DNA from: a virus
Reading direction: 5' to 3' (one strand)
IMG/VR virus record: IMGVR_UViG_3300047451_000020
Location: 1-26,426 of that record
DNA: 26,426 bases
Position 1 is the first letter of the stretch; each line of letters opens with the position of its first letter. Below are positions 1 to 6,482 of this stretch, piece by piece. The translations under genes and the position numbers were made by a program. The notes under the pieces were generated by a model. The model had not been told where the DNA came from. It ran no database searches and saw only the letters and a list, made by a program, of their open reading frames with translations.

Positions 1-483
1 AAAAACCAGTACAAGGGTAAAGAAACAAATTTAAATTTAGCTAACCATTGGACATTAGCAAGAGAAACAGCACCAGCTTCAAAAGATTGGTGGCATAAAT
101 GTTTTCCTTCTGAAAAATATAACTTTGTTAAAGTAAACTTCATTGAACCATTGCAAGGATTAGGACCACGTATTGATTTAGGTCCTAAAGGTGATAATGT
201 ATTTGAAGTAATTGATCACGGACTACCTGTTCATTTAGCTATGAAGCGACCTGGACATGATTGTAAGTTAGTAGTAGAAGATTGTGGCATTGTACCAATG
301 AATGAAGGATCAATGTATCTATTAAATCCTACTAAACAATATGCATACATTAACACATCATCAACTCAAGATGCACATACACACATTGCTAGTGTTACCT
401 TAGGAGACCAGTTTACAAGATTTTGTGATCTTATAGCTAGAAGCTACGACATACAAAGTAGGTTACACAATGACCATCAGTAA
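1..483 (+). CDS. Oxygenase-like hypothetical protein, 5' end cut off
   Basis: The reading frame is open from the first base of the window to a TAA at 481-483, so the N-terminus lies outside. About 160 residues are visible. A central block (PRIDLG..., then DHGLPVHLAMKRPGH, then GSMYLLNPTKQYAYINTSS...THIASV) has the rhythm of the aspartyl/asparaginyl beta-hydroxylase type of double-stranded beta-helix 2-oxoglutarate oxygenase. The usual second metal histidine and the arginine are not clearly placed, so this is only a resemblance. The TTG at 151 is an unlikely start because the homology-like pattern continues upstream of it. The next gene starts 14 nt inside its 3' end, which points to the same transcript as the AbrB/kdsA/kdsB run. 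It could equally be an unrelated cupin-fold protein. Confidence 0.55.
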   Translation, partial: KNQYKGKETNLNLANHWTLARETAPASKDWWHKCFPSEKYNFVKVNFIEPLQGLGPRIDLGPKGDNVFEVIDHGLPVHLAMKRPGHDCKLVVEDCGIVPMNEGSMYLLNPTKQYAYINTSSTQDAHTHIASVTLGDQFTRFCDLIARSYDIQSRLHNDHQ

Positions 484-655
484 AGAATACAAGTACGAAG
501 ACCTATTTCACGTTGAAACCAAAGGACCACGTGCAGGTGAAACTATTTTAACTCTTCCTCCAGAGCTTCTTAAAGAAAAAGGATGGGACGAAGGAACTAA
601 ACTTAAAATTGAAGTAGGTGATATGGGTACTCTAATATTAACGGAGATAACATGA
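470..655 (+). CDS. SpoVT/AbrB-domain protein (antitoxin-like)
   Basis: The product is a 61-residue protein. Its second half (TILTLPPELLKEKGWDEGTK, then LKIEVGDMGTLILTEI) follows the swapped-hairpin AbrB/MazE fold pattern: LP.E.L...GW..G..L.......G.L.L. Such domains bind DNA as dimers and are found in transition-state regulators and in antitoxins of type II toxin-antitoxin modules. No toxin-like partner is evident next to it: the upstream gene is oxygenase-like and the downstream gene is KdsA. It overlaps the upstream gene by 14 nt and shares an ATGA-type overlap with kdsA (start at 652, stop at 653-655), so it is translationally coupled to the Kdo genes. A role as a small regulator is inferred from the fold only. 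Confidence 0.75.
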   Translation: MTISKEYKYEDLFHVETKGPRAGETILTLPPELLKEKGWDEGTKLKIEVGDMGTLILTEIT

Positions 656-1431
656 GAATTATTGCAGGGCCTTGCCAACACGAATCATACGAACACAGTT
701 TAATGATTGCCAAACATTGCAAAGCAATTTGTGATAAGTTAGGTATTGACTATTACTTCAAAGCAAGTTTTGACAAAGCAAATAGAAGTAGTATGCAAGG
801 TAAACGTGGTGTTGGACTTATTAATACACTAAACGACTTTAGAAGATTAAAAGATGCAATACCAAATCTTAAAATTCTTACAGATGTACATGATGTAGAC
901 CAAATTGAAAAGTTAGAGATGGATGAATTCTGTGACTTAGTAGACGTATTACAAATACCCGCATTCCTTTGTAGGCAAACTGACTTGGTACAAGCGGCAT
1001 GCGAAACAGGCAAAATTGTTAACATCAAAAAAGGACAGTTCTTAGCACCTTGGGACATGAAAGGTATTCTAAGCAAGTGTACTGATGCTAAACAAGTTTG
1101 GATAACCGAAAGGGGAACAAGTTTTGGATATAATACTTTGGTGGTTGATTTCACCGGCCTTAATTATATGCTTGATAATTTTAGCAATCCTATTATATTG
1201 GATGCCACACACTCAGTACAGAAGCCAGGCGGTAATGGAAGTAGTAGTGGCGGTAATCGCGATTATGTGCCTGGCTTATGTAGGGCAGGTAGTGCTTTGG
1301 GTATTACAGACTTCTTCTTAGAAGTACATGATGACCCTGATAATGCCCCAAGTGATGGTCCTAACATGCTACACTTAGATAATTTTGAAAGGGTTATAAA
1401 TGACATCGTCAGCTATTCTTATTCCGGCTAG
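652..1431 (+). CDS. kdsA: 3-deoxy-8-phosphooctulonate synthase (Kdo-8-P synthase)
   Basis: Condenses phosphoenolpyruvate with arabinose-5-phosphate to Kdo-8-phosphate, the first committed step to the Kdo sugar of lipopolysaccharide and capsule. The 259 residues carry the family signatures in order: AGPC near residue 5, KANRSS at 42-47, TDVHD at 77-81, NIKKGQFLAPWDM around 124-136, TERGTSFGY at 152-160, DATHSVQ at 184-190 and EVHDDPDNAPSDGPN at 224-238. Cys8, His187, Glu224 and Asp235 sit at the four metal-ligand positions known from the metal-dependent (Aquifex-type) class. Metal-independent E. coli KdsA has Asn in place of the Cys, so this copy is predicted to be metal dependent. It is slightly shorter than the roughly 280-residue bacterial enzymes. 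It overlaps the preceding gene by 4 nt and kdsB by 32 nt. The partner steps KdsD and KdsC are not in the window and would have to come from the host or from elsewhere in the genome. Confidence 0.95.
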   Translation: MRIIAGPCQHESYEHSLMIAKHCKAICDKLGIDYYFKASFDKANRSSMQGKRGVGLINTLNDFRRLKDAIPNLKILTDVHDVDQIEKLEMDEFCDLVDVLQIPAFLCRQTDLVQAACETGKIVNIKKGQFLAPWDMKGILSKCTDAKQVWITERGTSFGYNTLVVDFTGLNYMLDNFSNPIILDATHSVQKPGGNGSSSGGNRDYVPGLCRAGSALGITDFFLEVHDDPDNAPSDGPNMLHLDNFERVINDIVSYSYSG

Positions 1432-2095
1432 ATTTGCTAGTACACGTTTTCCTGGCAAGCCATTAGCTATGTTGGGCAAAAAGACTATGATCAGACGTGT
1501 GTATGACGCTTGTATTGCGTCTAAGATACCAACATATGTAGTAACTGACAGTATGCAGATATACAACCAGTTCAATGCAGACACTTGTTTTATTGAAGAA
1601 ACGGAGTATGAAAACGGAACTGCAAGATGTGCAGGTGCAATTAAGCACGAGTTTTTTAGCAAGTACGATACATTTATTAACGTACAAGGTGACATGCCAG
1701 ATGTTACACTAGACATGATTGAAGGAACATTAAGCAACTTAAAAGACTATGATGTGTCCACAATGTGTGCAATGATGCCAGAAGAAAAACAGAACGACCC
1801 TCACACAGTTAAACTAGTTAGAGGTGCAGGTAAGTGTTTATGGTTTGGTAGAGGCATGACCGGCTACGGTGATTGGCATTTAGGTATTTACGGTTACAAA
1901 CGTAAAGCATTAGAACAATACGATAACTTAATTGTTACAAAAGAAGAACGCCACGAAAGTTTAGAACAGCTTCGTTGGTTAAAGAACGGATGGAATATTG
2001 GTGTACTTCCTTGTGAGTTTAGCGGAATGGAAATTAATACACCAGAAGAATTAGAACAATGGAACGAACTGAATGGCAATAATAGTAAAAGATAA
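1400..2095 (+). CDS. kdsB: CMP-Kdo synthetase (3-deoxy-manno-octulosonate cytidylyltransferase)
   Basis: Activates Kdo with CTP to CMP-Kdo, the donor for Kdo transferases. The 231 residues begin with the cytidylyltransferase signature IPARFASTRFPGKPL (about residues 7-21), followed by a Rossmann-like GT-A fold, TYVVTDS near residue 45, and NVQGDMPDV, the counterpart of the usual VQGDEP metal/nucleotide motif with Met in place of Glu. The C-terminal part has GIYGYKRKALEQY and NTPEELE, both typical of KdsB. It starts inside the 3' end of kdsA (32-nt overlap) behind an AAGGG ribosome-binding site at about 1389-1393. The following oxygenase gene starts 23 nt before its end. With kdsA it lets the phage boost CMP-Kdo supply provided Kdo-8-P phosphatase is available. 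Confidence 0.93.
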   Translation: MTSSAILIPARFASTRFPGKPLAMLGKKTMIRRVYDACIASKIPTYVVTDSMQIYNQFNADTCFIEETEYENGTARCAGAIKHEFFSKYDTFINVQGDMPDVTLDMIEGTLSNLKDYDVSTMCAMMPEEKQNDPHTVKLVRGAGKCLWFGRGMTGYGDWHLGIYGYKRKALEQYDNLIVTKEERHESLEQLRWLKNGWNIGVLPCEFSGMEINTPEELEQWNELNGNNSKR

Positions 2096-2585
2096 CTTCT
2101 TAGATCAAAAACTAATTGATACTATTGCAACTGAGATCAAAACAAAGATCCAGTCGTCAGAAGCTGTCTGGGCTACTAGTCATAGTTGGGAAGGTATAGT
2201 TGTTGAAGGATCTAATAGTGCTAACATGAGTCCTTTGAAAAACGGTATACATGAACTACGTCAAAAGTTTGTAAACTTAAATCCGTTTTATAGTGGGTTA
2301 CAGTTCGAAGCATTTATATACTTATGGAATAGAAACAGTATGCTAGACTGGCATGATGATTCAGGATATGTAGCAAGTGGTACAATTTATCTTAATCAAC
2401 ATTGGGATTCAGCAGACGGTGGGTTATTCTTATACAAAGAAGATGAACAAATTCTAGCACAAGAACCAAAGTTTAATAGATTGATACTAAACGACAATAG
2501 AAAAAATTCAACAATGCATAGTGTAAGTGCTATTACTCCTTGGGCTAAACAAACAAGAGTAACTGTACAAGCGAGGTTTAAATAA
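2073..2585 (+). CDS. Fe(II)/2-oxoglutarate-dependent oxygenase
   Basis: The product has 170 residues with the non-heme iron triad of 2OG oxygenases: an HxD in WHDDSGY (His94, Asp96), a distal His149 in TMHSV, and Arg162 in TRVTVQARF, which would bind the 2-oxoglutarate carboxylate. GGLFLYKEDEQ between the metal ligands matches the prolyl-4-hydroxylase-like subgroup. The substrate cannot be read from the sequence. It lies in the same overlapping run as kdsA and kdsB (23-nt overlap with kdsB) and is followed after a TAATG junction by a second oxygenase. This placement suggests, but does not prove, that it acts on a sugar or cell-surface product of the Kdo module. A protein or nucleotide substrate is also possible. 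Confidence 0.85.
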   Translation: MAIIVKDNFLDQKLIDTIATEIKTKIQSSEAVWATSHSWEGIVVEGSNSANMSPLKNGIHELRQKFVNLNPFYSGLQFEAFIYLWNRNSMLDWHDDSGYVASGTIYLNQHWDSADGGLFLYKEDEQILAQEPKFNRLILNDNRKNSTMHSVSAITPWAKQTRVTVQARFK

Positions 2586-3172
2586 TGTATCAACTAACTC
2601 CGCCTAACATACGTAATAACCCAATGCCGTACTTTAAGTTACAGGAATGGGGTCTTGAACAATCAATGATTGATGCTATTGAAGACCAAATTAATGTTCA
2701 ACCTGCAAAGTATATTACTGATAATGGTAAAGATGATGACACATCAATACGTAGTACAGACATTGATTGGATTGATACTCGTATGCAACCAGACTTTTAT
2801 GCACTACTAGGTAATGTTGTCCATTATGCAAACAACACATTATTCAAATATGCAATTACAGATTTAGAACCTTGCCAGTACGGAGTATATGACGCTGACA
2901 AGAAAGGACACTACGACACTCATTCGGACGGGGCCTTTAAAGGACAACACGGCCAGGTTCGGAAGATATCTTTTAGTATTCTTCTTAGTGATCCAAAAGA
3001 TTTTGAAGGCGGCGAGTTATTACTAATGCCAGACTTTCAAGGTATTAAGACAGATTTACAAAAGCATGAGATCTGTTTCTTCCCAAGTTGGTTACCTCAC
3101 AAAGTAACTCCTGTTACTAAAGGCATTCGCAAAAGTATTGTTGGGTGGGTACATGGACCCGATTTTGTGTAA
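2585..3172 (+). CDS. PKHD-type 2-oxoglutarate/Fe(II) oxygenase
   Basis: The 195-residue protein carries the PKHD-type hydroxylase pattern: HYDTHSD (His113, Asp115), RKISFSILLSDP, FEGGELLL, FFPSWLPHKVTPV with His172 as the third iron ligand, and GIRKSIVGWVHGP, where Arg182 would contact 2-oxoglutarate. The family hydroxylates protein side chains or small molecules, and the target here is unknown. It starts on the last base of the preceding stop (TAATG at 2583-2587), so the two oxygenases are translationally coupled. It is the last gene of the first run: downstream lies an intergenic region with a new promoter. Its identity as a 2OG oxygenase is secure; the substrate is not. Confidence 0.88.
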   Translation: MYQLTPPNIRNNPMPYFKLQEWGLEQSMIDAIEDQINVQPAKYITDNGKDDDTSIRSTDIDWIDTRMQPDFYALLGNVVHYANNTLFKYAITDLEPCQYGVYDADKKGHYDTHSDGAFKGQHGQVRKISFSILLSDPKDFEGGELLLMPDFQGIKTDLQKHEICFFPSWLPHKVTPVTKGIRKSIVGWVHGPDFV

Positions 3173-3188
3173 TTGGTTACATAAGTAT

Positions 3189-3217
3189 TTGACTTCTTAA
3201 TAAACTCCTGTTATAAT
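3189..3217 (+). promoter_or_regulatory. Sigma-70-type promoter
   Basis: TTGACT at 3189-3194 and TATAAT at 3212-3217 are separated by 17 nt. This is a near-perfect vegetative promoter upstream of the small winged-helix gene, with a leader of about 60 nt. It resembles host RNA polymerase promoters and so may drive early transcription. Confidence 0.8.
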
Positions 3218-3282
3218 ATATAAACTTAAGGCTGTAACGGCTTTATGTGTGACGTTTTTATAATTATAAAAGGAGAAAACAT

Positions 3283-3531
3283 ATGAAAACAACTATCCAA
3301 GATAGTGTGCTAACAGCACTTCAAAGCGGCAAAGAGTATACTTCAGCTGAACTTAAATCAAGATTCAAAGCTGGTAATCCTCAAGCTGTAATCCAATCAC
3401 TAAGATTCGCAGGACACCCTGTGTATTTGAACACTAAGAAAAATGGTGTTAAAAAGTACAGATTGGGAACACCGTCAAGAGCAATCGTAGCCGCTGGTTA
3501 CAAAGCACTTGCAAAAGGTTTAGTAAGCTAA
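3283..3531 (+). CDS. Small winged-helix-like DNA-binding protein
   Basis: The product has 82 residues and is basic. The first part (TTIQDSVLTALQSGKEYTSA then ELKSRF) has the helix-strand-helix rhythm of a winged-helix domain. AGNPQAVIQSLRFAGHPVYL would be the recognition helix and wing, and NGVKKYRLG looks like the closing strand. This fold assignment comes from pattern only. The gene has its own consensus promoter, a strong ribosome-binding site (AAAGGAG, ending about 8 nt before the ATG) and a hairpin just after its stop, so it is a single-gene unit, unlike the overlapping genes around it. It might be an early phage regulator. No metal-binding or catalytic residues are apparent. Confidence 0.75.
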   Translation: MKTTIQDSVLTALQSGKEYTSAELKSRFKAGNPQAVIQSLRFAGHPVYLNTKKNGVKKYRLGTPSRAIVAAGYKALAKGLVS

Positions 3532-3552
3532 TATAACGTTAGTTTTACTAGG

Positions 3553-3590
3553 AAACAGGCGGCTCATTAATTTGTGTCGCCTGTTTTCAT
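3553..3590 (+). terminator. Rho-independent terminator-like hairpin
   Basis: AAACAGGCG at 3553-3561 pairs perfectly with CGCCTGTTT at 3578-3586 (9 bp, 16-nt loop), followed by TCATTT. It closes the winged-helix gene. The tRNA begins only about 9 nt after the stem, so read-through or processing must supply the tRNA unless another promoter exists. Confidence 0.75.
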
Positions 3591-3594
3591 TTAC

Positions 3595-3671
3595 GCACCC
3601 GTAGCTCAGCTGGATAGAGCACAACTTTGCGGAAGTTGGGGTCAGAGGTTCGAATCCTTTCGGGTGCGCCA
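3595..3671 (+). tRNA. tRNA-Arg (anticodon GCG), CCA encoded
   Basis: The 77-nt cloverleaf has acceptor GCACCCG/CGGGTGC, D-stem GCTC/GAGC, anticodon stem CAACT/AGTTG with loop TTGCGGA (anticodon GCG), T-stem AGAGG/CCTTT with loop TTCGAAT, discriminator G and an encoded CCA at 3669-3671. The body is very similar to bacterial tRNA-Arg(ACG), including the A in the D-loop GGATA. Anticodon GCG would read CGC and CGU arginine codons; CGT is frequent in the phage genes here. It stands between the hairpin of the winged-helix gene and the promoter of the ligase gene. Confidence 0.93.
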
Positions 3672-3680
3672 ATAAAGAGG

Positions 3681-3709
3681 TTGACAAAAGCCACATTTGA
3701 CTGTATTAT
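3681..3709 (+). promoter_or_regulatory. Sigma-70-type promoter for DNA ligase
   Basis: TTGACA at 3681-3686 and TATTAT at 3704-3709 are separated by 17 nt. It begins 9 nt after the tRNA CCA end and would give the ligase mRNA a leader of about 30 nt. Confidence 0.8.
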
Positions 3710-3748
3710 GTATATAACAATTAATTATTAAGGCAACAGAGGCACAAT

Positions 3749-5083
3749 ATGAGAACACAACCACAAGAAATTATTGCAAAATTAGAGGCAGACAACAGTC
3801 GCCTAGCAAAAGAAGAAGTTATCGTAGAAGCGATGGAAGAAGAACTAGATGAGTTTTTCGAAGGTGTAAAAATGGCACTTGACCCGCTTGTAACTTTTGG
3901 TGTTAAACAAGTACCACAAAAAGAAGAAAACGAAGTACTTTCAGCACAAGGTCTTGCATGGCCTACATTTAAAGAATTAGCACGTAACTTAATTGATAGA
4001 AAACTTACAGGTCATAATGCTAGAGATGCCATTATACTTTGTAAAGACCTTGCAACGGCAGAGCAATGGAATATGTTCTATCGTAGAATCCTTATTAAAG
4101 ATTTACGTTGTGGCGTTAGTGAAAAAACAGTAAACAAGGTTGCTAAGAAAATTGGAATGCCACAGTACAGTATTCCTACATTTACTTGTTCACTTGCACA
4201 CGACTCAGCTAACCATGAAAAGAAAATGGTTGGTAAGAAACAAATTGAAGTTAAACTAGATGGTGTACGTGTACTAACTATTATACGTGGTAACAAAGTA
4301 GAAATGTTTAGCCGTAATGGAAAACAGTTTCATAACTTTGATCACATCATTGAAGAAATTAAAGAAGTACTCAAAGACAACCAAGCACCATATGATCTTG
4401 TGCTAGACGGAGAAGTAATGAGTGCTAACTTCCAAGACTTAATGAAACAGATACATCGTAAAGAAACTGTCCAAAATAGTGATGCAGTATTACATTTGTT
4501 TGACATTTGTCCGTTAGAGGATTTTAAGAAAGGCAAATGGGATAAACCACAGAGTTTTAGAAGTGCGGCAACCAAGGCTTGGGTAGAAAAACACTCAAGC
4601 GTTTTAAAGCACGTACAAGCACTTGAGTGGGAGGAGGTAGACCTAAGTACTCCTGAAGGCAATAAACGCTTTGTAGAGCTTAATAAGACGGCTGTAGACG
4701 GTGGTTATGAAGGTGTTATGATCAAAGATATTGATGCACCCTATGAATGTAAGCGAACTCATGCTTGGTTAAAGGCAAAACCATTTATCGAAATTACACT
4801 AAAAGTCGTAGACGTTGAAGAAGGCACTGGACGTAATGAAGGCCGACTTGGTGCCATAATAGTAGAAGGAGAGGACGATGGATACAATTATCACCTTAAC
4901 TGTGGAAGTGGTTTCACTGACGATCAACGTAGTAGCTTCTGGGCTGACCGTACTAACATCATTGGTTCTTTAGTAGAAATAAGAGCAGATGCTCGTACTA
5001 AATCACAAGATAGTGAAACGTATAGTTTACGTTTTCCACGATTTAAAACGTTTCGTGGCTTTGACTCTAATGAAAAACTTTGA
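3749..5083 (+). CDS. ATP-dependent DNA ligase, T4 gp30-like
   Basis: Seals nicks in duplex DNA during replication and repair through an enzyme-adenylate. The 444 residues hold an N-terminal helical domain (about 1-150) and the nucleotidyltransferase core. Motif I is EVKLDGVR with Lys169 as the AMP-accepting lysine. FSRNGKQF follows, motif III is DLVLDGEVM with Glu222, motif IV is EGVMIKD at about 321-327, and motif V is WLKAKP at about 340-345. The C-terminal OB-fold begins near LKVVDVEEGTGRNEGRLGAI. The length is close to T4 ligase (487 aa). ATP-dependent enzymes of this layout are typical of T-even-like phages, while bacterial replication uses NAD-dependent LigA. Its own consensus promoter lies just upstream; the ribosome-binding site is AGAGG shortly before the ATG. 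Confidence 0.94.
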   Translation: MRTQPQEIIAKLEADNSRLAKEEVIVEAMEEELDEFFEGVKMALDPLVTFGVKQVPQKEENEVLSAQGLAWPTFKELARNLIDRKLTGHNARDAIILCKDLATAEQWNMFYRRILIKDLRCGVSEKTVNKVAKKIGMPQYSIPTFTCSLAHDSANHEKKMVGKKQIEVKLDGVRVLTIIRGNKVEMFSRNGKQFHNFDHIIEEIKEVLKDNQAPYDLVLDGEVMSANFQDLMKQIHRKETVQNSDAVLHLFDICPLEDFKKGKWDKPQSFRSAATKAWVEKHSSVLKHVQALEWEEVDLSTPEGNKRFVELNKTAVDGGYEGVMIKDIDAPYECKRTHAWLKAKPFIEITLKVVDVEEGTGRNEGRLGAIIVEGEDDGYNYHLNCGSGFTDDQRSSFWADRTNIIGSLVEIRADARTKSQDSETYSLRFPRFKTFRGFDSNEKL

Positions 5084-5105
5084 TAACACAAGTCATCATT
5101 TTTAG

Positions 5106-5133
5106 TTGACTTTTTATCTTTTTGCTATATAGT
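5106..5133 (+). promoter_or_regulatory. Probable sigma-70-type promoter
   Basis: TTGACT at 5106-5111 is followed by TGCTATATAGT, which offers either an extended -10 (TGC then TATATA at 5126-5131, short spacing) or TATAGT at 5128-5133 with a 16-nt spacer. It lies in the 85-nt gap after the ligase and before a gene with a good AAGGAG ribosome-binding site. Confidence 0.55.
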
Positions 5134-5168
5134 TACTGTTACACGAGATTTTTGAAGGAGAACGTCCG

Positions 5169-6461
5169 ATGGGCATAGGAATAAAAATTCCAAAAAGAAA
5201 GAAGCCAGTTACTAGGCGAGTGTCTAATAAAGGTGGAGAGCCAAACTACGAAGGCGCGGCAGACTTAACTGGTGAACAGTTTGGTCGGCTTAGGTCATCA
5301 GCAATGGACTTCTACCGAATGGAGTTTAAGCCTAGCGATTTTAAACTTTGGGTATTAGCATACTGCAAAGAAAGTCCAAAGTGGAAAGACAAAGTAGACA
5401 GTCTTAAAAAACTTCCTGATCATGAATTTCGTTCTTCATTGGGCGGGGCTTGTCGAATGGCAACTAAAGGCTTTCCAGACTTTCACGAAGGATATGCAAA
5501 ACACTGGCTTGGCCTTGCAGGTACAATGGGCGAGATTAAACCTACTTCAGATTTTATTAACAAATATCTTAAAGAACTAGAAGTTAAAGCAAATGAAGTT
5601 GTTGTTGAGCTAAAAGAAAAAGCTGAAGAAGAAGCTAAAAAAGAAAAGAAGAAGCCAACTATACAACAACGTATCTATGCACAAGCATGTATGATGTCTG
5701 AAGAGATTGATTATTGGTTAGACAGTTGGTGCGAAACACAAGAGAAGTTTGACAAGAAAGGCCTAGACATAGGTAAGCATCTACGTAAAGTTGGTTGTAC
5801 ACAAGCACATGCTCGTAAGATTAAAGACTTTTACATTGGAGAAATTGAAGAACTTGACAATGTTGTAAACTTTCCAAGCAAAGCACAACTGGCTAAGATG
5901 AGTGAATATGATCAAGAAACATATCAACAGTACAAAGAAGCATATTCTTGTTACAGTACAAAAGCACTTAAAATAAAACTAGAAGCGTTCCGTAATTTAA
6001 TGGGCTCACTTGAAGTTGTTGTTGAAACTGCTAAAGCTACACGTAAACCACGTAAGCGTGTTATAAACAAAGAGAAGCTTGTTAAAAAATTAAAGTATGC
6101 AAAACAAGATGACAAGTTTAATTTAGCAAGTATTAATCCACAAGATATTATATATGCTTCAGAGCTTTGGGTGTTTAATGTTAAGACACGTAAGATAGGA
6201 CGTTATCTTGCACAGAACTTAGATCCAATGCGTCAAGGACGTGAAGGTAGTGGATTAAGTGTTAAGGGAACTACTATCATTGGCTTCAACGAAGAACAAA
6301 GTATACAGAAAACTATACGTAAACCTGAAGAAAAACTTGCAGAAATCAAAGGTGCAGGTACACGTAAACTAAACAAGTTCTTAGAAGAAATCAATGCTGT
6401 AGACATTAAATTAAACGGTCGTATAAATCCAGATACAATACTTTTAAAAGTCGTTCAATAA
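5169..6461 (+). CDS. Conserved hypothetical protein of marine T4-like phages
   Basis: The product is a 430-residue, lysine-rich soluble protein without signal peptide or membrane segment. I recognise its C-terminal region (ASELWVFNVKTRKIGRYLA, LSVKGTTIIGFNEEQS, KTIRKPEEKL, LNGRINPDTILLKV) as a type repeatedly seen in marine T4-like phages, but I know of no assigned function. The middle has a highly charged, probably coiled-coil stretch (about residues 136-163, rich in EK and EEAKK) followed by a helical region. The N-terminus is very basic (KIPKRKKPVTRR). It is preceded by a probable promoter and a strong AAGGAG ribosome-binding site. It sits between DNA ligase and a structural gene, so it could belong to either the replication or the structural set. 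Nucleic-acid binding is possible from its charge but is not shown. Confidence 0.8.
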   Translation: MGIGIKIPKRKKPVTRRVSNKGGEPNYEGAADLTGEQFGRLRSSAMDFYRMEFKPSDFKLWVLAYCKESPKWKDKVDSLKKLPDHEFRSSLGGACRMATKGFPDFHEGYAKHWLGLAGTMGEIKPTSDFINKYLKELEVKANEVVVELKEKAEEEAKKEKKKPTIQQRIYAQACMMSEEIDYWLDSWCETQEKFDKKGLDIGKHLRKVGCTQAHARKIKDFYIGEIEELDNVVNFPSKAQLAKMSEYDQETYQQYKEAYSCYSTKALKIKLEAFRNLMGSLEVVVETAKATRKPRKRVINKEKLVKKLKYAKQDDKFNLASINPQDIIYASELWVFNVKTRKIGRYLAQNLDPMRQGREGSGLSVKGTTIIGFNEEQSIQKTIRKPEEKLAEIKGAGTRKLNKFLEEINAVDIKLNGRINPDTILLKVVQ

Positions 6462-6469
6462 GTTGATCG

Positions 6470-6477
6470 GATAAATA
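6470..6477 (+). promoter_or_regulatory. T4-late-like promoter octamer
   Basis: GATAAATA differs from the T4 late consensus TATAAATA at the first base only. By T4 geometry the transcript would begin about 6 nt after the last A, at or next to the ATG at 6483. This suggests a nearly leaderless mRNA; no good Shine-Dalgarno sequence is visible. Confidence 0.5.
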
Positions 6478-6482
6478 ATAGT

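Noticed and set aside
753-1154. Minus-strand frame of 133 codons
   Set aside because: It lies antisense to kdsA, whose motifs are unmistakable.
3595-3671. tRNA as a phage attachment site
   Set aside because: No integrase and no repeated tRNA 3' end are present, and the context is that of a lytic T4-like phage.
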